A DNA stretch of 11,942 nt from Comamonadaceae bacterium. Its GTDB lineage: Bacteria; Pseudomonadota; Gammaproteobacteria; Burkholderiales; Burkholderiaceae_C. The notes below the pieces were generated by a model that searched no databases, was not told the DNA's origin, and was given only the letters and a program-made list of their open reading frames with translations. Position numbers and translations under genes: made by a program. This document shows, one piece after another, positions 6,097 through 11,942 of the stretch (position 1 is the first letter of the stretch; each line of letters starts with the position of its first letter). The stretch lies in the NCBI GenBank assembly GCA_947374485.1, contig CANCCF010000120.1, forward strand, positions 1-11,942. Direction: 5' to 3'.

Positions 6097-6604
6097 GCCC
6101 CCTGTTTCCGCTTGCCAATCACTTCAAGTCCTGCTCAACTTCGTTGGCCTTTGCGCTCAAACTTGTGAGCTCCCAAAGGATGCGAATGCACTGAGTTTTA
6201 GAATTTTTGATATACGCCTATCCGTGAAAGTCGCCGAGAAATTCAGGGCGGTAGAGGCGGCCACAGCAAGGGGAGCTACACATGTTGGGTCACTTGATCA
6301 GCGCCAGAGAGGGCCAGTTGAGCACTTGTACTTTGGCTTGAACCGGAACAAAACCGTACTGCTTATGTGCGGTGCCCGGCACAAGAGGCAGCGACGCGGT
6401 GGATCGCGCACGTGCCAAAGCCTTCAAACGCTGCAAAGGAATGCGGGCGTGGGTCAGGGCAAGTTTCCGACGTTTGATCTGCCGAACTTTCATGCAAGCA
6501 ATTTTGCTTCAGCTTTTCAGGCCTCGGCTTTCCATGGTCACCGTTAACGGGAGCACAAGAGGGCGAACTGTCCTGGCCTCTGGCAGGCCGCGAACCAGTG
6601 CAAT
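6097..6604. other. Gene-poor stretch with decayed fragments
   Basis: About 500 bp lie between the helicase fragment and the end of the regulator gene. I see no intact gene. On the plus strand there is a frameshifted toxin-like remnant at about 6311-6443. On the minus strand a frame just upstream of the helicase fragment ends LTSLSAKANEVEQDLK, then TGA at about 6128-6130, and has no start codon; it could be the tail of another lost gene. A perfect palindrome CCGTTAACGG is at 6541-6550. No convincing terminator for the regulator operon is visible. Confidence 0.6.
6311..6443 (+). pseudogene. Frameshifted remnant of a RelE/HigB-type toxin gene
   Basis: One frame reads GPVEHLYFGLNRNKTVLLMCG (6311-6373), resembling the core of HigB-type killer proteins ('GpGYRvYFg..g.kvvlLLcGG'). 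One base further along, the next frame reads GTRGSDAVDRARAKAFKRC (6378-6434), matching the following part ('dKgsQ..DI.rAkay'). Together they give the last two thirds of such a toxin with one extra base near 6374. Shortly after, KFPTFDLPNFHAS (6461-6499) could be the beginning of its antitoxin partner. No intact start or full N-terminus remains. The similarity is from memory and moderate. Confidence 0.45.
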
Positions 6605-7822
6605 CTACCCGCCCTGCGTCCTGCGATAAATCAACCCCCGCGACACCCGCAACTTGCGCGCCGCTGCGGACACATTGCCACCGCACTCCTTGAGTGTTCT
6701 GGCAATCAAATCCACATCGGCATCGCGCAGACTGGCGGGCTCGGGTGGCTCGGGTGGCTTGTTGGCCTCGACTGCAGGCAGCGCCGTGTCGTCAGGCAGC
6801 ACACCCCCAGCAGGCAATGCCACGGCCACGCTGGTTTCCACCGAAGCTGCCTCTTGCACCGGTTTCCCCACAGCAAACACCTGCCGGCACCCGTCCTGCG
6901 CCTGCAGCTCGCAGCGCACATGCACCTGCAAGCCATTGGGCAGGCGCAACAGGGAGTGCGTGCCGCGGCCTACAGAGGCCAGCTCCGAAAAGCTGCTTTG
7001 CAACATCGCGTCCACCTGGCTGTTGGCCGCTTGCTCGTCATGGGAAAGCAGCCCCAGCAGCCGGGAGGCGGCCGCGTTGCGCCAGACGATCCTGCCCTGC
7101 ATGTCCACGCCCATCAGTCCGGCCATGGGCGTATCCAGCATGGCCGGGGAAATCTGGAAGCGCACGATCAGGTGCTCGTGGGACTGTGACACCAACAGGC
7201 GGTTTTCGATGGACGAGGCGTACAGGCCTACCACCGAGGCGGCATCAAAATTGAAGGCGATACCCTCGCTGGACATGTCCAGCACACCGGCCAGATGGCC
7301 ATGGATGTCGCGGATGGGGGCGGCCGCGCAGTGCATGAAGTGGACACTCTCGAAGTAGTGCTCGGCGCCCTGCACGCAGGCCTGCTTGCCGGTGCGCGCC
7401 ACAATGCCGGGCGCTGTGGTGCCCACGGCTTCTTCTGAAAAGTTGACGCCGATGCGGTGCGCCACCGGGGTGATCTTTTCATGCGCGCGGCGGGAACTGG
7501 TGGAGCCGATCAACACGCCGCTGGGGTCGGTGAGCATGGCGCCACAGTGGGTGGCGCCCAGCACCGCATCGAGCGCACCGGCTTCTGCCAGCCAGGCATC
7601 GCGCAGCATGCGGTTTTTTTGCAGGGCCAGTTGGGCCCGGCTGGTGGACACCGGCTGGAACTCCAGCGTTCCGCGCGGGTTCTGCTTTTGCCGCAGGCAC
7701 CGCGCCCAGGACTGGAACACGGCTTCGCTGACGGCCCCTGAGGGCAACTCCCCTTCTTCAAAGTAGCGCTGCCGCGCCAGTGCAATCCGGTCCGCCTGGG
7801 TGGAGAAGAAGAGGGATTGCAT
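6605..7822 (-). CDS. AcoR-like GAF/PAS regulator with Fis-type HTH but no AAA+ domain
   Basis: A 405-residue transcriptional regulator. Residues 26-60 (SEAVFQSWARCL) are the usual start of AcoR-type proteins. A GAF-like sensor spans about 68-215 (GAMLTDPSGVLIGSTSS, then GVNFSEEAVGTTAPGIVARTG, AAPIRDIHGHLAGVLDMSSE). A PAS-like domain spans about 222-320 (GLMGVDMQGRIVWRNAAASRLLG). After a Pro/Ala-rich linker comes a Fis-family helix-turn-helix at 367-405 (LKECGGNVSAAARKLRVSRG). The sigma-54-interacting AAA+ domain of AcoR (about 230 residues, with Walker A and GAFTGA) is absent, with no sign of a frameshift. It starts 6 bp after nagL without a clear Shine-Dalgarno, so it is probably translationally coupled and made with the catabolic enzymes. 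The effector may be salicylate or gentisate; that is inference. Confidence 0.85.
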   Translation of the reverse strand: MQSLFFSTQADRIALARQRYFEEGELPSGAVSEAVFQSWARCLRQKQNPRGTLEFQPVSTSRAQLALQKNRMLRDAWLAEAGALDAVLGATHCGAMLTDPSGVLIGSTSSRRAHEKITPVAHRIGVNFSEEAVGTTAPGIVARTGKQACVQGAEHYFESVHFMHCAAAPIRDIHGHLAGVLDMSSEGIAFNFDAASVVGLYASSIENRLLVSQSHEHLIVRFQISPAMLDTPMAGLMGVDMQGRIVWRNAAASRLLGLLSHDEQAANSQVDAMLQSSFSELASVGRGTHSLLRLPNGLQVHVRCELQAQDGCRQVFAVGKPVQEAASVETSVAVALPAGGVLPDDTALPAVEANKPPEPPEPASLRDADVDLIARTLKECGGNVSAAARKLRVSRGLIYRRTQGG

Positions 7823-7828
7823 GGGGGT

Positions 7829-8467
7829 TTACGCGGCGTCGGGTTGCGCCATGGGAGCGGCTTTCTGAAAAGCTTCCAGCGTGTTGCATGTCGCCTCTAC
7901 CTCCATGATGAGTGGCCAGCGCCCGAGGTCCACCTTAAAGCGGCGCGCGCTCTCCATCTGCGGAACCAGGTAGGCATCGGCCAGCGTCGGTGTGCTGCCA
8001 AAGCTGAAACCGGCCCGCTGGCTGTCGCCTGCCAGCAGCGCTTCATAGGCATCAAAGCCATCGCTGATCCAGCTGCCGCACCAGCGGTTGATGGCCGCAT
8101 CATCCGCGCCAAAGCTGGCACGCAGCGTGTCCAGAATGCGCTTGTTGTTCACCGGATGGATGTCGCAACCGACGATGGCCGCCAGCGCGCGCACATGGGC
8201 CCGGTCCAGCGCATCGGTGGGCAGCAGAGCGGGCGTGGGGTAGCGCTCTTCCAGCCATTCAATGATGGCCGCGGACTGGGTCAGCACCTGGTCGCCCTCC
8301 ACCAGGGCGGGCACCAGGCCTTGCGGATTCAAGGCCTTGAAGGCCGCGCCCAGGTGTTCGTTCTTGCGCAGGTCCACTGCCACATAGTCGTAGGCCAGGC
8401 CCTTGAGGTTGAGCGCAATGCGCAGGCGGTGGGAGGTGCCGCTGCGAAAGAAGTTGTAGAGCTGCAT
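7829..8467 (-). CDS. nagL: Maleylpyruvate isomerase, zeta-class glutathione transferase fold
   Basis: Isomerises maleylpyruvate to fumarylpyruvate, the second step after gentisate ring cleavage, with glutathione as cofactor, in the cytoplasm. It has 212 residues, the normal length. The N-terminal thioredoxin-like domain carries FFRSGTSHRLRIALNLKG (residues 6-23), the zeta-class equivalent of the SSCSxRVRIAL active-site loop; then NPQGLVPAL and LTQSAAIIEWLEERYP follow, which bind glutathione. The helical C-terminal domain includes CDIHPVNNKRIL and PTLADAYLVPQM, typical of MaiA/NagL. ATG at 8467 comes 9 bp after the nagK stop, with AAGG as a weak ribosome site. Position next to nagK and nagI supports maleylpyruvate over maleylacetoacetate as substrate. 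Confidence 0.93.
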   Translation of the reverse strand: MQLYNFFRSGTSHRLRIALNLKGLAYDYVAVDLRKNEHLGAAFKALNPQGLVPALVEGDQVLTQSAAIIEWLEERYPTPALLPTDALDRAHVRALAAIVGCDIHPVNNKRILDTLRASFGADDAAINRWCGSWISDGFDAYEALLAGDSQRAGFSFGSTPTLADAYLVPQMESARRFKVDLGRWPLIMEVEATCNTLEAFQKAAPMAQPDAA

Positions 8468-8476
8468 GGCGCTGCC

Positions 8477-9178
8477 TTACTCGGGTGCGCCAACCGTCAA
8501 GGCCACTTCGGTCACACCGGTCACGCGGCCGGTGATCTTGTCGCCCGCCACCACCGGGCCCACGCCTTCGGGCGTGCCGGTGTAAATCAGGTCGCCGGCT
8601 TGCAGGTGGTAGAACAGCGAAAGGTCGGCAATGATTTCACGCACATTCCAGATCAGCTTGTCCACGTCCGACGACTGCTTGGTCTGGCCGTTGACTTCCA
8701 GGGCGATGGCGCCGCTATCAATGACCACGCCTTCCATGGGCACGATTTCCGAGCACACGGACGATTGCTCCACGTCCTTTCCCAGGTCCCAGGGGCGGCC
8801 CTTGTCACGTGCCACCAGTTGCAGGTCGCGCCGGGTCATGTCCAGGCCTGCGGCGTAGCCATAAATCAGCGTGTGGGCGTCTTCGACCTTGACGCGAAAG
8901 CCAGCCTTGCCAATGGCCACGACCATCTCCATCTCGAAGTGGTAGTTACCGGTCTCGGGTGGGTAGGCCACGGTGGCGCCCGAGAGGGTCAGGGTCTGGG
9001 GCGCCTTGGTGAAATAGAAGGGGCGCTCCACCGACTTGTCCACCGGACGGCCCATTTCAACCGCATGCGCGTGGTAGTTGCGGCCGACAAAAAACAGGCG
9101 GTTGATCGGGAAGCGGGCGTCCGTGCCACGCACGGGCACGGACATCACGGGTGGGGGGGTAAACAGATATGGGGTCAT
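8477..9178 (-). CDS. nagK: Fumarylpyruvate hydrolase (FAH family)
   Basis: Hydrolyses fumarylpyruvate to fumarate and pyruvate, the last step of the gentisate pathway. It has 233 residues and consists almost entirely of the fumarylacetoacetase fold. The metal ligands are visible: Glu82 and Glu84 in HFEMEMVVAIG and Asp113 in YGYAAGLDMTRRD. The early FVGRNYHAHAVEMG (with His36) and the late DLIYTGTPEGVGPV are standard for the family. Start ATG at 9178; the upstream GAGAA is a modest ribosome site. It lies 64 bp after nagI, the widest gap in this operon, and 9 bp before nagL. The specific substrate follows from its place between nagI and nagL and its close likeness to NagK. Confidence 0.93.
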   Translation of the reverse strand: MTPYLFTPPPVMSVPVRGTDARFPINRLFFVGRNYHAHAVEMGRPVDKSVERPFYFTKAPQTLTLSGATVAYPPETGNYHFEMEMVVAIGKAGFRVKVEDAHTLIYGYAAGLDMTRRDLQLVARDKGRPWDLGKDVEQSSVCSEIVPMEGVVIDSGAIALEVNGQTKQSSDVDKLIWNVREIIADLSLFYHLQAGDLIYTGTPEGVGPVVAGDKITGRVTGVTEVALTVGAPE

Positions 9179-9242
9179 GGTGCGGTTCTCAGATGGCTAG
9201 TTGAAATGGGGAGCAGTGGCATAGCGATAGTGCAGCGTGAAC

Positions 9243-10298
9243 TCAGCCCCGGTTCTCGTACACACCCAGCTTGCGGTGCAGCGGTGCTTCATCGGCCACG
9301 AACAGGAAGGCGGGCTCGGTGGCCGAGCGGTTCTTCAGGAACACGGCGGTGTAGCCGGGCGCGCAGCAGGTGTCGGCCTCGACCAGGGTGAAGTGCTTGT
9401 CTTCCACGCTCACATCGCTTTGGCCTTCGATCTGGTGGAACACCTGCGCGGGCGAGCGTGCGGGCAGGCGCAGGGCTTCGCCCGGGCGCAGCATCAGCGC
9501 GTAAAAGCCCAGGATGTTTTCCACATCCGCACCGGTCTCGGGGTTCACATAGGTGACTTGCACGGCGTCTCCCGGGCTCTGCTCTTCAGCCAGCGACAAG
9601 AGAGCAGCCCGGGCATCGACCCAGGGGTAGCGCAGCATGGGATAGGCCTTGTCTGAGCGCTGGAACACCCGGGTGGGCACCACACCGCCCCGGGCATAGG
9701 CCTTGTGGCCCTGGGGCTCAGAAACGCTTTGGCTCGGGCCTTCTAGGTGGTAACTGGTCTCGGTGTAATAGACCAGGGGCAGGTCCAGCACATCGAGCCA
9801 GATCACCGGGTCCTTGCCGTCATGGCCATGTTCGTGCCACAGGCCGGTAGGGGTGAGGATCAGGTCGCCGCGTTGCATGGGGCACTTCTCGCCCCCCACC
9901 AGGGTCCAGGCGCCCTCGCCCTCCACCACCATGCGCACCGCGTTGGGCGTGTGGCGGTGCACGGGTGCGAGCTCGCCGGGCAAGAGCAGTTGCATGCCCA
10001 GGTACATGGCGGCACTGGCCTGCATATTGGTCAGGCCGTGGCCGGGGTTGGCCAGCACCAGCACGCGACGCTCGGCTTTTTCAATGGGGGTGAGTTCACC
10101 GGCCTGGATCAGCAGCTCGCGGATCTGGCGGTAGGGCCAGTGCGTGGTCTGGGTCTTGCGCGTGGGCACGTTGGGCGGCAGCACGCCGCGCAGGCTGGGC
10201 CACAGGGGCACCAGGTTGCGCTGGGTGAGTTGGTCGCGGTAGCTCTGGGGCAGGTCATCCAGAGTTCCTAAGGAGTTGAAACGGTCGTGGTCTTGCAT
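9243..10298 (-). CDS. nagI: Gentisate 1,2-dioxygenase
   Basis: Fe(II)-dependent ring-cleavage enzyme turning gentisate and O2 into maleylpyruvate. It has 351 residues with the bicupin architecture of the family. The iron ligands His114 and His116 (PVHRHTPNAVRMVVEG) and His155 (TGLWHEHGHDG) are all present and keep the spacing of characterised gentisate/salicylate dioxygenases. The second cupin at about 240-340 (GFYALMLRPGEALRLPARSP) lacks a metal site, as is usual. ATG at 10298 is preceded by AGGA. It follows the ferredoxin gene by 15 bp. Some members of this family also cleave salicylate directly; the neighbouring salicylate 5-hydroxylase makes gentisate the natural substrate here. Confidence 0.95.
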   Translation of the reverse strand: MQDHDRFNSLGTLDDLPQSYRDQLTQRNLVPLWPSLRGVLPPNVPTRKTQTTHWPYRQIRELLIQAGELTPIEKAERRVLVLANPGHGLTNMQASAAMYLGMQLLLPGELAPVHRHTPNAVRMVVEGEGAWTLVGGEKCPMQRGDLILTPTGLWHEHGHDGKDPVIWLDVLDLPLVYYTETSYHLEGPSQSVSEPQGHKAYARGGVVPTRVFQRSDKAYPMLRYPWVDARAALLSLAEEQSPGDAVQVTYVNPETGADVENILGFYALMLRPGEALRLPARSPAQVFHQIEGQSDVSVEDKHFTLVEADTCCAPGYTAVFLKNRSATEPAFLFVADEAPLHRKLGVYENRG

Positions 10299-10313
10299 AG
10301 GTCCTACTGTGAA

Positions 10314-10628
10314 TCAGGCCAGCTTCAACATCACACGCATGTTCTCAATGCGCACGGCATAGGTCTTGATGTTCTCGGTAAGCGGCGCGCACAGGGCGGC
10401 GCCAGTGCACACATCAAAGCGGCCCTGGTGCAGCGGGCATTCGATTTCGCGCCCCTCCAGAAAGCCGTCGCTCATACGTGCGTGGCCATGGGTGCAGACG
10501 TTGTCGGTGGCGAAGACCTCGCCCTCCACTTCGTACAGGGCAATGTCCTTGCCCGCCACCTGCAGACCCATCACATCACCCTCGGGCACGTCGGCCAGGG
10601 CGATTGCGTCAATCCAGTTGTCAGCCAT
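10314..10628 (-). CDS. nagAb: Rieske [2Fe-2S] ferredoxin of the salicylate 5-hydroxylase system
   Basis: A 104-residue soluble electron carrier that passes electrons from a ferredoxin reductase to the NagGH oxygenase. The Rieske ligands are complete: Cys45 and His47 (NVCTHGHARMSDG) and Cys64 and His67 (ECPLHQGRFD), with the normal 16-residue spacing. Sequence and length are those of NagAb/NahAb/DntAb. ATG at 10628 comes 9 bp after nagH. In Ralstonia U2 one ferredoxin serves both naphthalene dioxygenase and salicylate 5-hydroxylase; no naphthalene dioxygenase genes are visible in this window, so here it probably serves the hydroxylase alone. The reductase (nagAa type) would be outside the window. 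Confidence 0.94.
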   Translation of the reverse strand: MADNWIDAIALADVPEGDVMGLQVAGKDIALYEVEGEVFATDNVCTHGHARMSDGFLEGREIECPLHQGRFDVCTGAALCAPLTENIKTYAVRIENMRVMLKLA

Positions 10629-10637
10629 GGTGTGTCC

Positions 10638-11123
10638 TCAGATGGGGTAGATGAGCGAGTTGGCGATCATTTCGCTGTCGTACACGCACAGGCGTGACAG
10701 GAACTTCAGGCCCTCGGGGGTGCGCACGATGGCGTCGTGGTAATAGCCCACGTTGAAGACCGTGGAGTCCCCATCAATCTTGGTGCGGATGACCGCATAG
10801 TTGGCCTCCGAGCTGATGCGCAGCGCATCGCCCTCGCCTTGCACGGCCAGCACGCGGGGCGTGCCCACGATGTGGCGCTGGTAGTAGGGGTCGTGGTACA
10901 GGGTTTCCTTCACGCCATAGACGCGGTCGCGGATCATGTTTTTGCTCTCCAGGGCCAGCAGGCACAGGGGCAGGCCCTGGTCAAAATTCTCGCGCGGCTG
11001 CAGGCGGTAGGTGCCCTCGTCCACAAAAAACTCGGGCCATTTTTCCCATGCGGCCGAGTCGCAGACCATGGCGTAGTCGCTGTAGAGCGTGAGCAGTTCG
11101 AAGTAAGTCTTGAAGTCCATCAT
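10638..11123 (-). CDS. nagH: Salicylate 5-hydroxylase, small (beta) subunit
   Basis: Structural beta subunit of the ring-hydroxylating oxygenase, with the SnoaL/NTF2-like fold, no metal, and a role in holding the alpha subunits together. It has 161 residues, typical for the family. Characteristic parts are YSDYAMVCDSAAWEKWPEFF near the N-terminus, GTYRLQPRENFDQGLPLCLL, RDRVYGVKETLYHDPYYQRH and the ending SRLCVYDSEMIANSLIYPI. The sequence is close to Ralstonia NagH. It begins 2 bp after the nagG stop (TAA, GC, ATG), so the two subunits are translationally coupled, as expected for equal amounts. Confidence 0.94.
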   Translation of the reverse strand: MMDFKTYFELLTLYSDYAMVCDSAAWEKWPEFFVDEGTYRLQPRENFDQGLPLCLLALESKNMIRDRVYGVKETLYHDPYYQRHIVGTPRVLAVQGEGDALRISSEANYAVIRTKIDGDSTVFNVGYYHDAIVRTPEGLKFLSRLCVYDSEMIANSLIYPI

Positions 11124-11125
11124 GC

Positions 11126-11942
11126 TTATTCCCCCATCACCTTGCGCCAGTAGTTGTACATGCCACGGATCAGGGTCTCGGTGACCATGTGGTCCGCGTC
11201 CGCGATGTCATAGCCGCCCATCTCGACGACGGTGCGGTGCGACGGTTTTTGCTCAAAGCCCTCTTGCGACCACTCAATCACCTCGCCGTCGTCGGCCGAC
11301 ACAAAGCCGGCCGGGCCGAACAGGTTGGCCTGGATCAGGCGGCGCTCGCGCATCTCGGGCGTGTCATCGGCGAAGCCGAAATGGGTCCAGACAAAATCAA
11401 ACGAGCCGTGGCCGTTGGGCTGGATGTGGCGGGTCGACACGCTGTTGACCTGCTGCTGGATGATCACGCTCGGGAAGATGGTGGTCATCACCGCCGTGGG
11501 GCCGCCCCACCAGGGTTCGGGCACGATATCCAGCAAACGCGGATCATTGACCTTCATCTGGTCTTTGAAGCTGTTCACGCCGGACACCACATCGGCGTTC
11601 TTGCCACCTTGGCCACGGGTGGAAATCATGGCGGCGTGGCGGAACTTGTCGTCCATCTTCAATTCGGACTTGTTATCCGCGCGCCACAGACCGAAGGTGG
11701 AAAACCAGGTGTGCAGCAGGCCGGGGTGGTACGGGTCTTTGATGTTTTCTTGCATCAGCTTCCAGTTGCCCGGAATGCGCTGGCGGCGGTAACCCAGGAT
11801 CTCAAGCTTGCGGCCGTCAAACACGCGGTCAAAGTAACCCAGGATGGTCGGGCCTAGGAAGTCTTCAAACGACTCGATGCCGTGGTCGAACGAGGCAAAC
11901 ACCACCCCGCCGCGCGTGGCCACCTTAAGCTTGGTCAGGCCG
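11126..11942 (-). CDS. nagG: Salicylate 5-hydroxylase, large (alpha) subunit; N-terminus beyond the window
   Basis: Catalytic subunit that hydroxylates salicylate to gentisate using O2 and electrons from the Rieske ferredoxin. The window holds the last 272 codons of about 420; the frame is open to the right edge, so the start and the N-terminal Rieske cluster domain are missing. The mononuclear iron site is visible: NWKLMQENIKDPYHPGLLH carries the bridging Asp and the two iron-binding His (codons at 11726-11728 and 11711-11713). The third ligand is likely an Asp in FVSADDGEV. Stretches such as FGLWRADNKSELKMDD and MISTRGQGGK are close to Ralstonia NagG, which separates it from naphthalene and benzoate dioxygenases. 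It is the first gene seen of the operon, which probably continues upstream with a reductase gene. Confidence 0.94.
   Translation of the reverse strand, partial: GLTKLKVATRGGVVFASFDHGIESFEDFLGPTILGYFDRVFDGRKLEILGYRRQRIPGNWKLMQENIKDPYHPGLLHTWFSTFGLWRADNKSELKMDDKFRHAAMISTRGQGGKNADVVSGVNSFKDQMKVNDPRLLDIVPEPWWGGPTAVMTTIFPSVIIQQQVNSVSTRHIQPNGHGSFDFVWTHFGFADDTPEMRERRLIQANLFGPAGFVSADDGEVIEWSQEGFEQKPSHRTVVEMGGYDIADADHMVTETLIRGMYNYWRKVMGE

Noticed and set aside
6095..6547. Plus-strand 150-codon frame as one intact gene
   Set aside because: Only its middle resembles a protein family, and that similarity jumps to another frame at about 6374, so a decayed toxin explains it better.
6541..6550. Palindrome CCGTTAACGG as an operator
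   Set aside because: A single 10-bp palindrome in decayed sequence, not placed before any gene start; chance is a sufficient explanation.
6575..6589. Hairpin (GGCCT/AGGCC, 5-nt loop) just beyond the regulator stop as a terminator
   Set aside because: The stem has only 5 bp and no T-run follows on the minus strand.
7817..9391. Plus-strand open frame of 524 codons across nagL and nagK
   Set aside because: It spans the opposite strand of several well-identified genes and their gaps; His- and Gly-rich composition shows it is a GC-bias shadow.
1..11942. CRISPR array, tRNA or rRNA genes
   Set aside because: No regularly spaced repeats and no tRNA- or rRNA-like segments were seen on either strand.

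Overview
The window looks like a chromosomal segment of a GC-rich betaproteobacterium, most likely of the Comamonadaceae type (Polaromonas, Acidovorax, Rhodoferax or Variovorax relatives). This is inferred from the high GC of the metabolic genes, the strong resemblance of the right-hand genes to the Ralstonia U2 nag genes, and the codon use. No marker gene fixes the species.

Three blocks can be seen. (1) Left, 1-2628, minus strand: a Tat-exported GMC-family flavoprotein dehydrogenase followed by an NAD(P)-dependent aldehyde dehydrogenase of the salicylaldehyde/vanillin dehydrogenase kind, which runs off the left edge. (2) Middle, about 2680-6604: an accessory island of mixed strand and visibly decayed content. 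It holds an intact HigBA-like toxin-antitoxin pair on the plus strand, bracketed by two 79-bp direct repeats. It also holds a truncated second antitoxin gene, a 53-residue small gene broken by one missing base, a Fic-family protein behind a perfect 11-bp-arm palindrome, the C-terminal third of a SNF2-type helicase of the kind found in DISARM-like defence loci, and a frameshifted remnant of another RelE/HigB toxin. (3) Right, 6605-11942, minus strand: a tightly packed operon for salicylate degradation through gentisate. In transcription order it reads nagG (partial at the right edge), nagH, nagAb, nagI, nagK, nagL and then a GAF/PAS/Fis-HTH regulator gene.

The right-hand operon forms a pathway. 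The salicylate 5-hydroxylase oxygenase (NagG/NagH), fed by the Rieske ferredoxin NagAb and presumably by a reductase outside the window, makes gentisate. NagI opens the ring to maleylpyruvate, NagL (maleylpyruvate isomerase) converts it to fumarylpyruvate, and NagK hydrolyses that to fumarate and pyruvate. The left block could oxidise an alcohol through an aldehyde to an acid and so feed such a pathway, but that link is inference only.

The most interesting points are the defence/toxin-antitoxin graveyard in the middle, the 79-bp repeat pair around the intact TA module, a TA promoter whose predicted start makes the toxin mRNA nearly leaderless, and an AcoR-like regulator that lacks the sigma-54 AAA+ domain yet sits inside the operon it may control. 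I did not find evidence for a complete, wholly new system.
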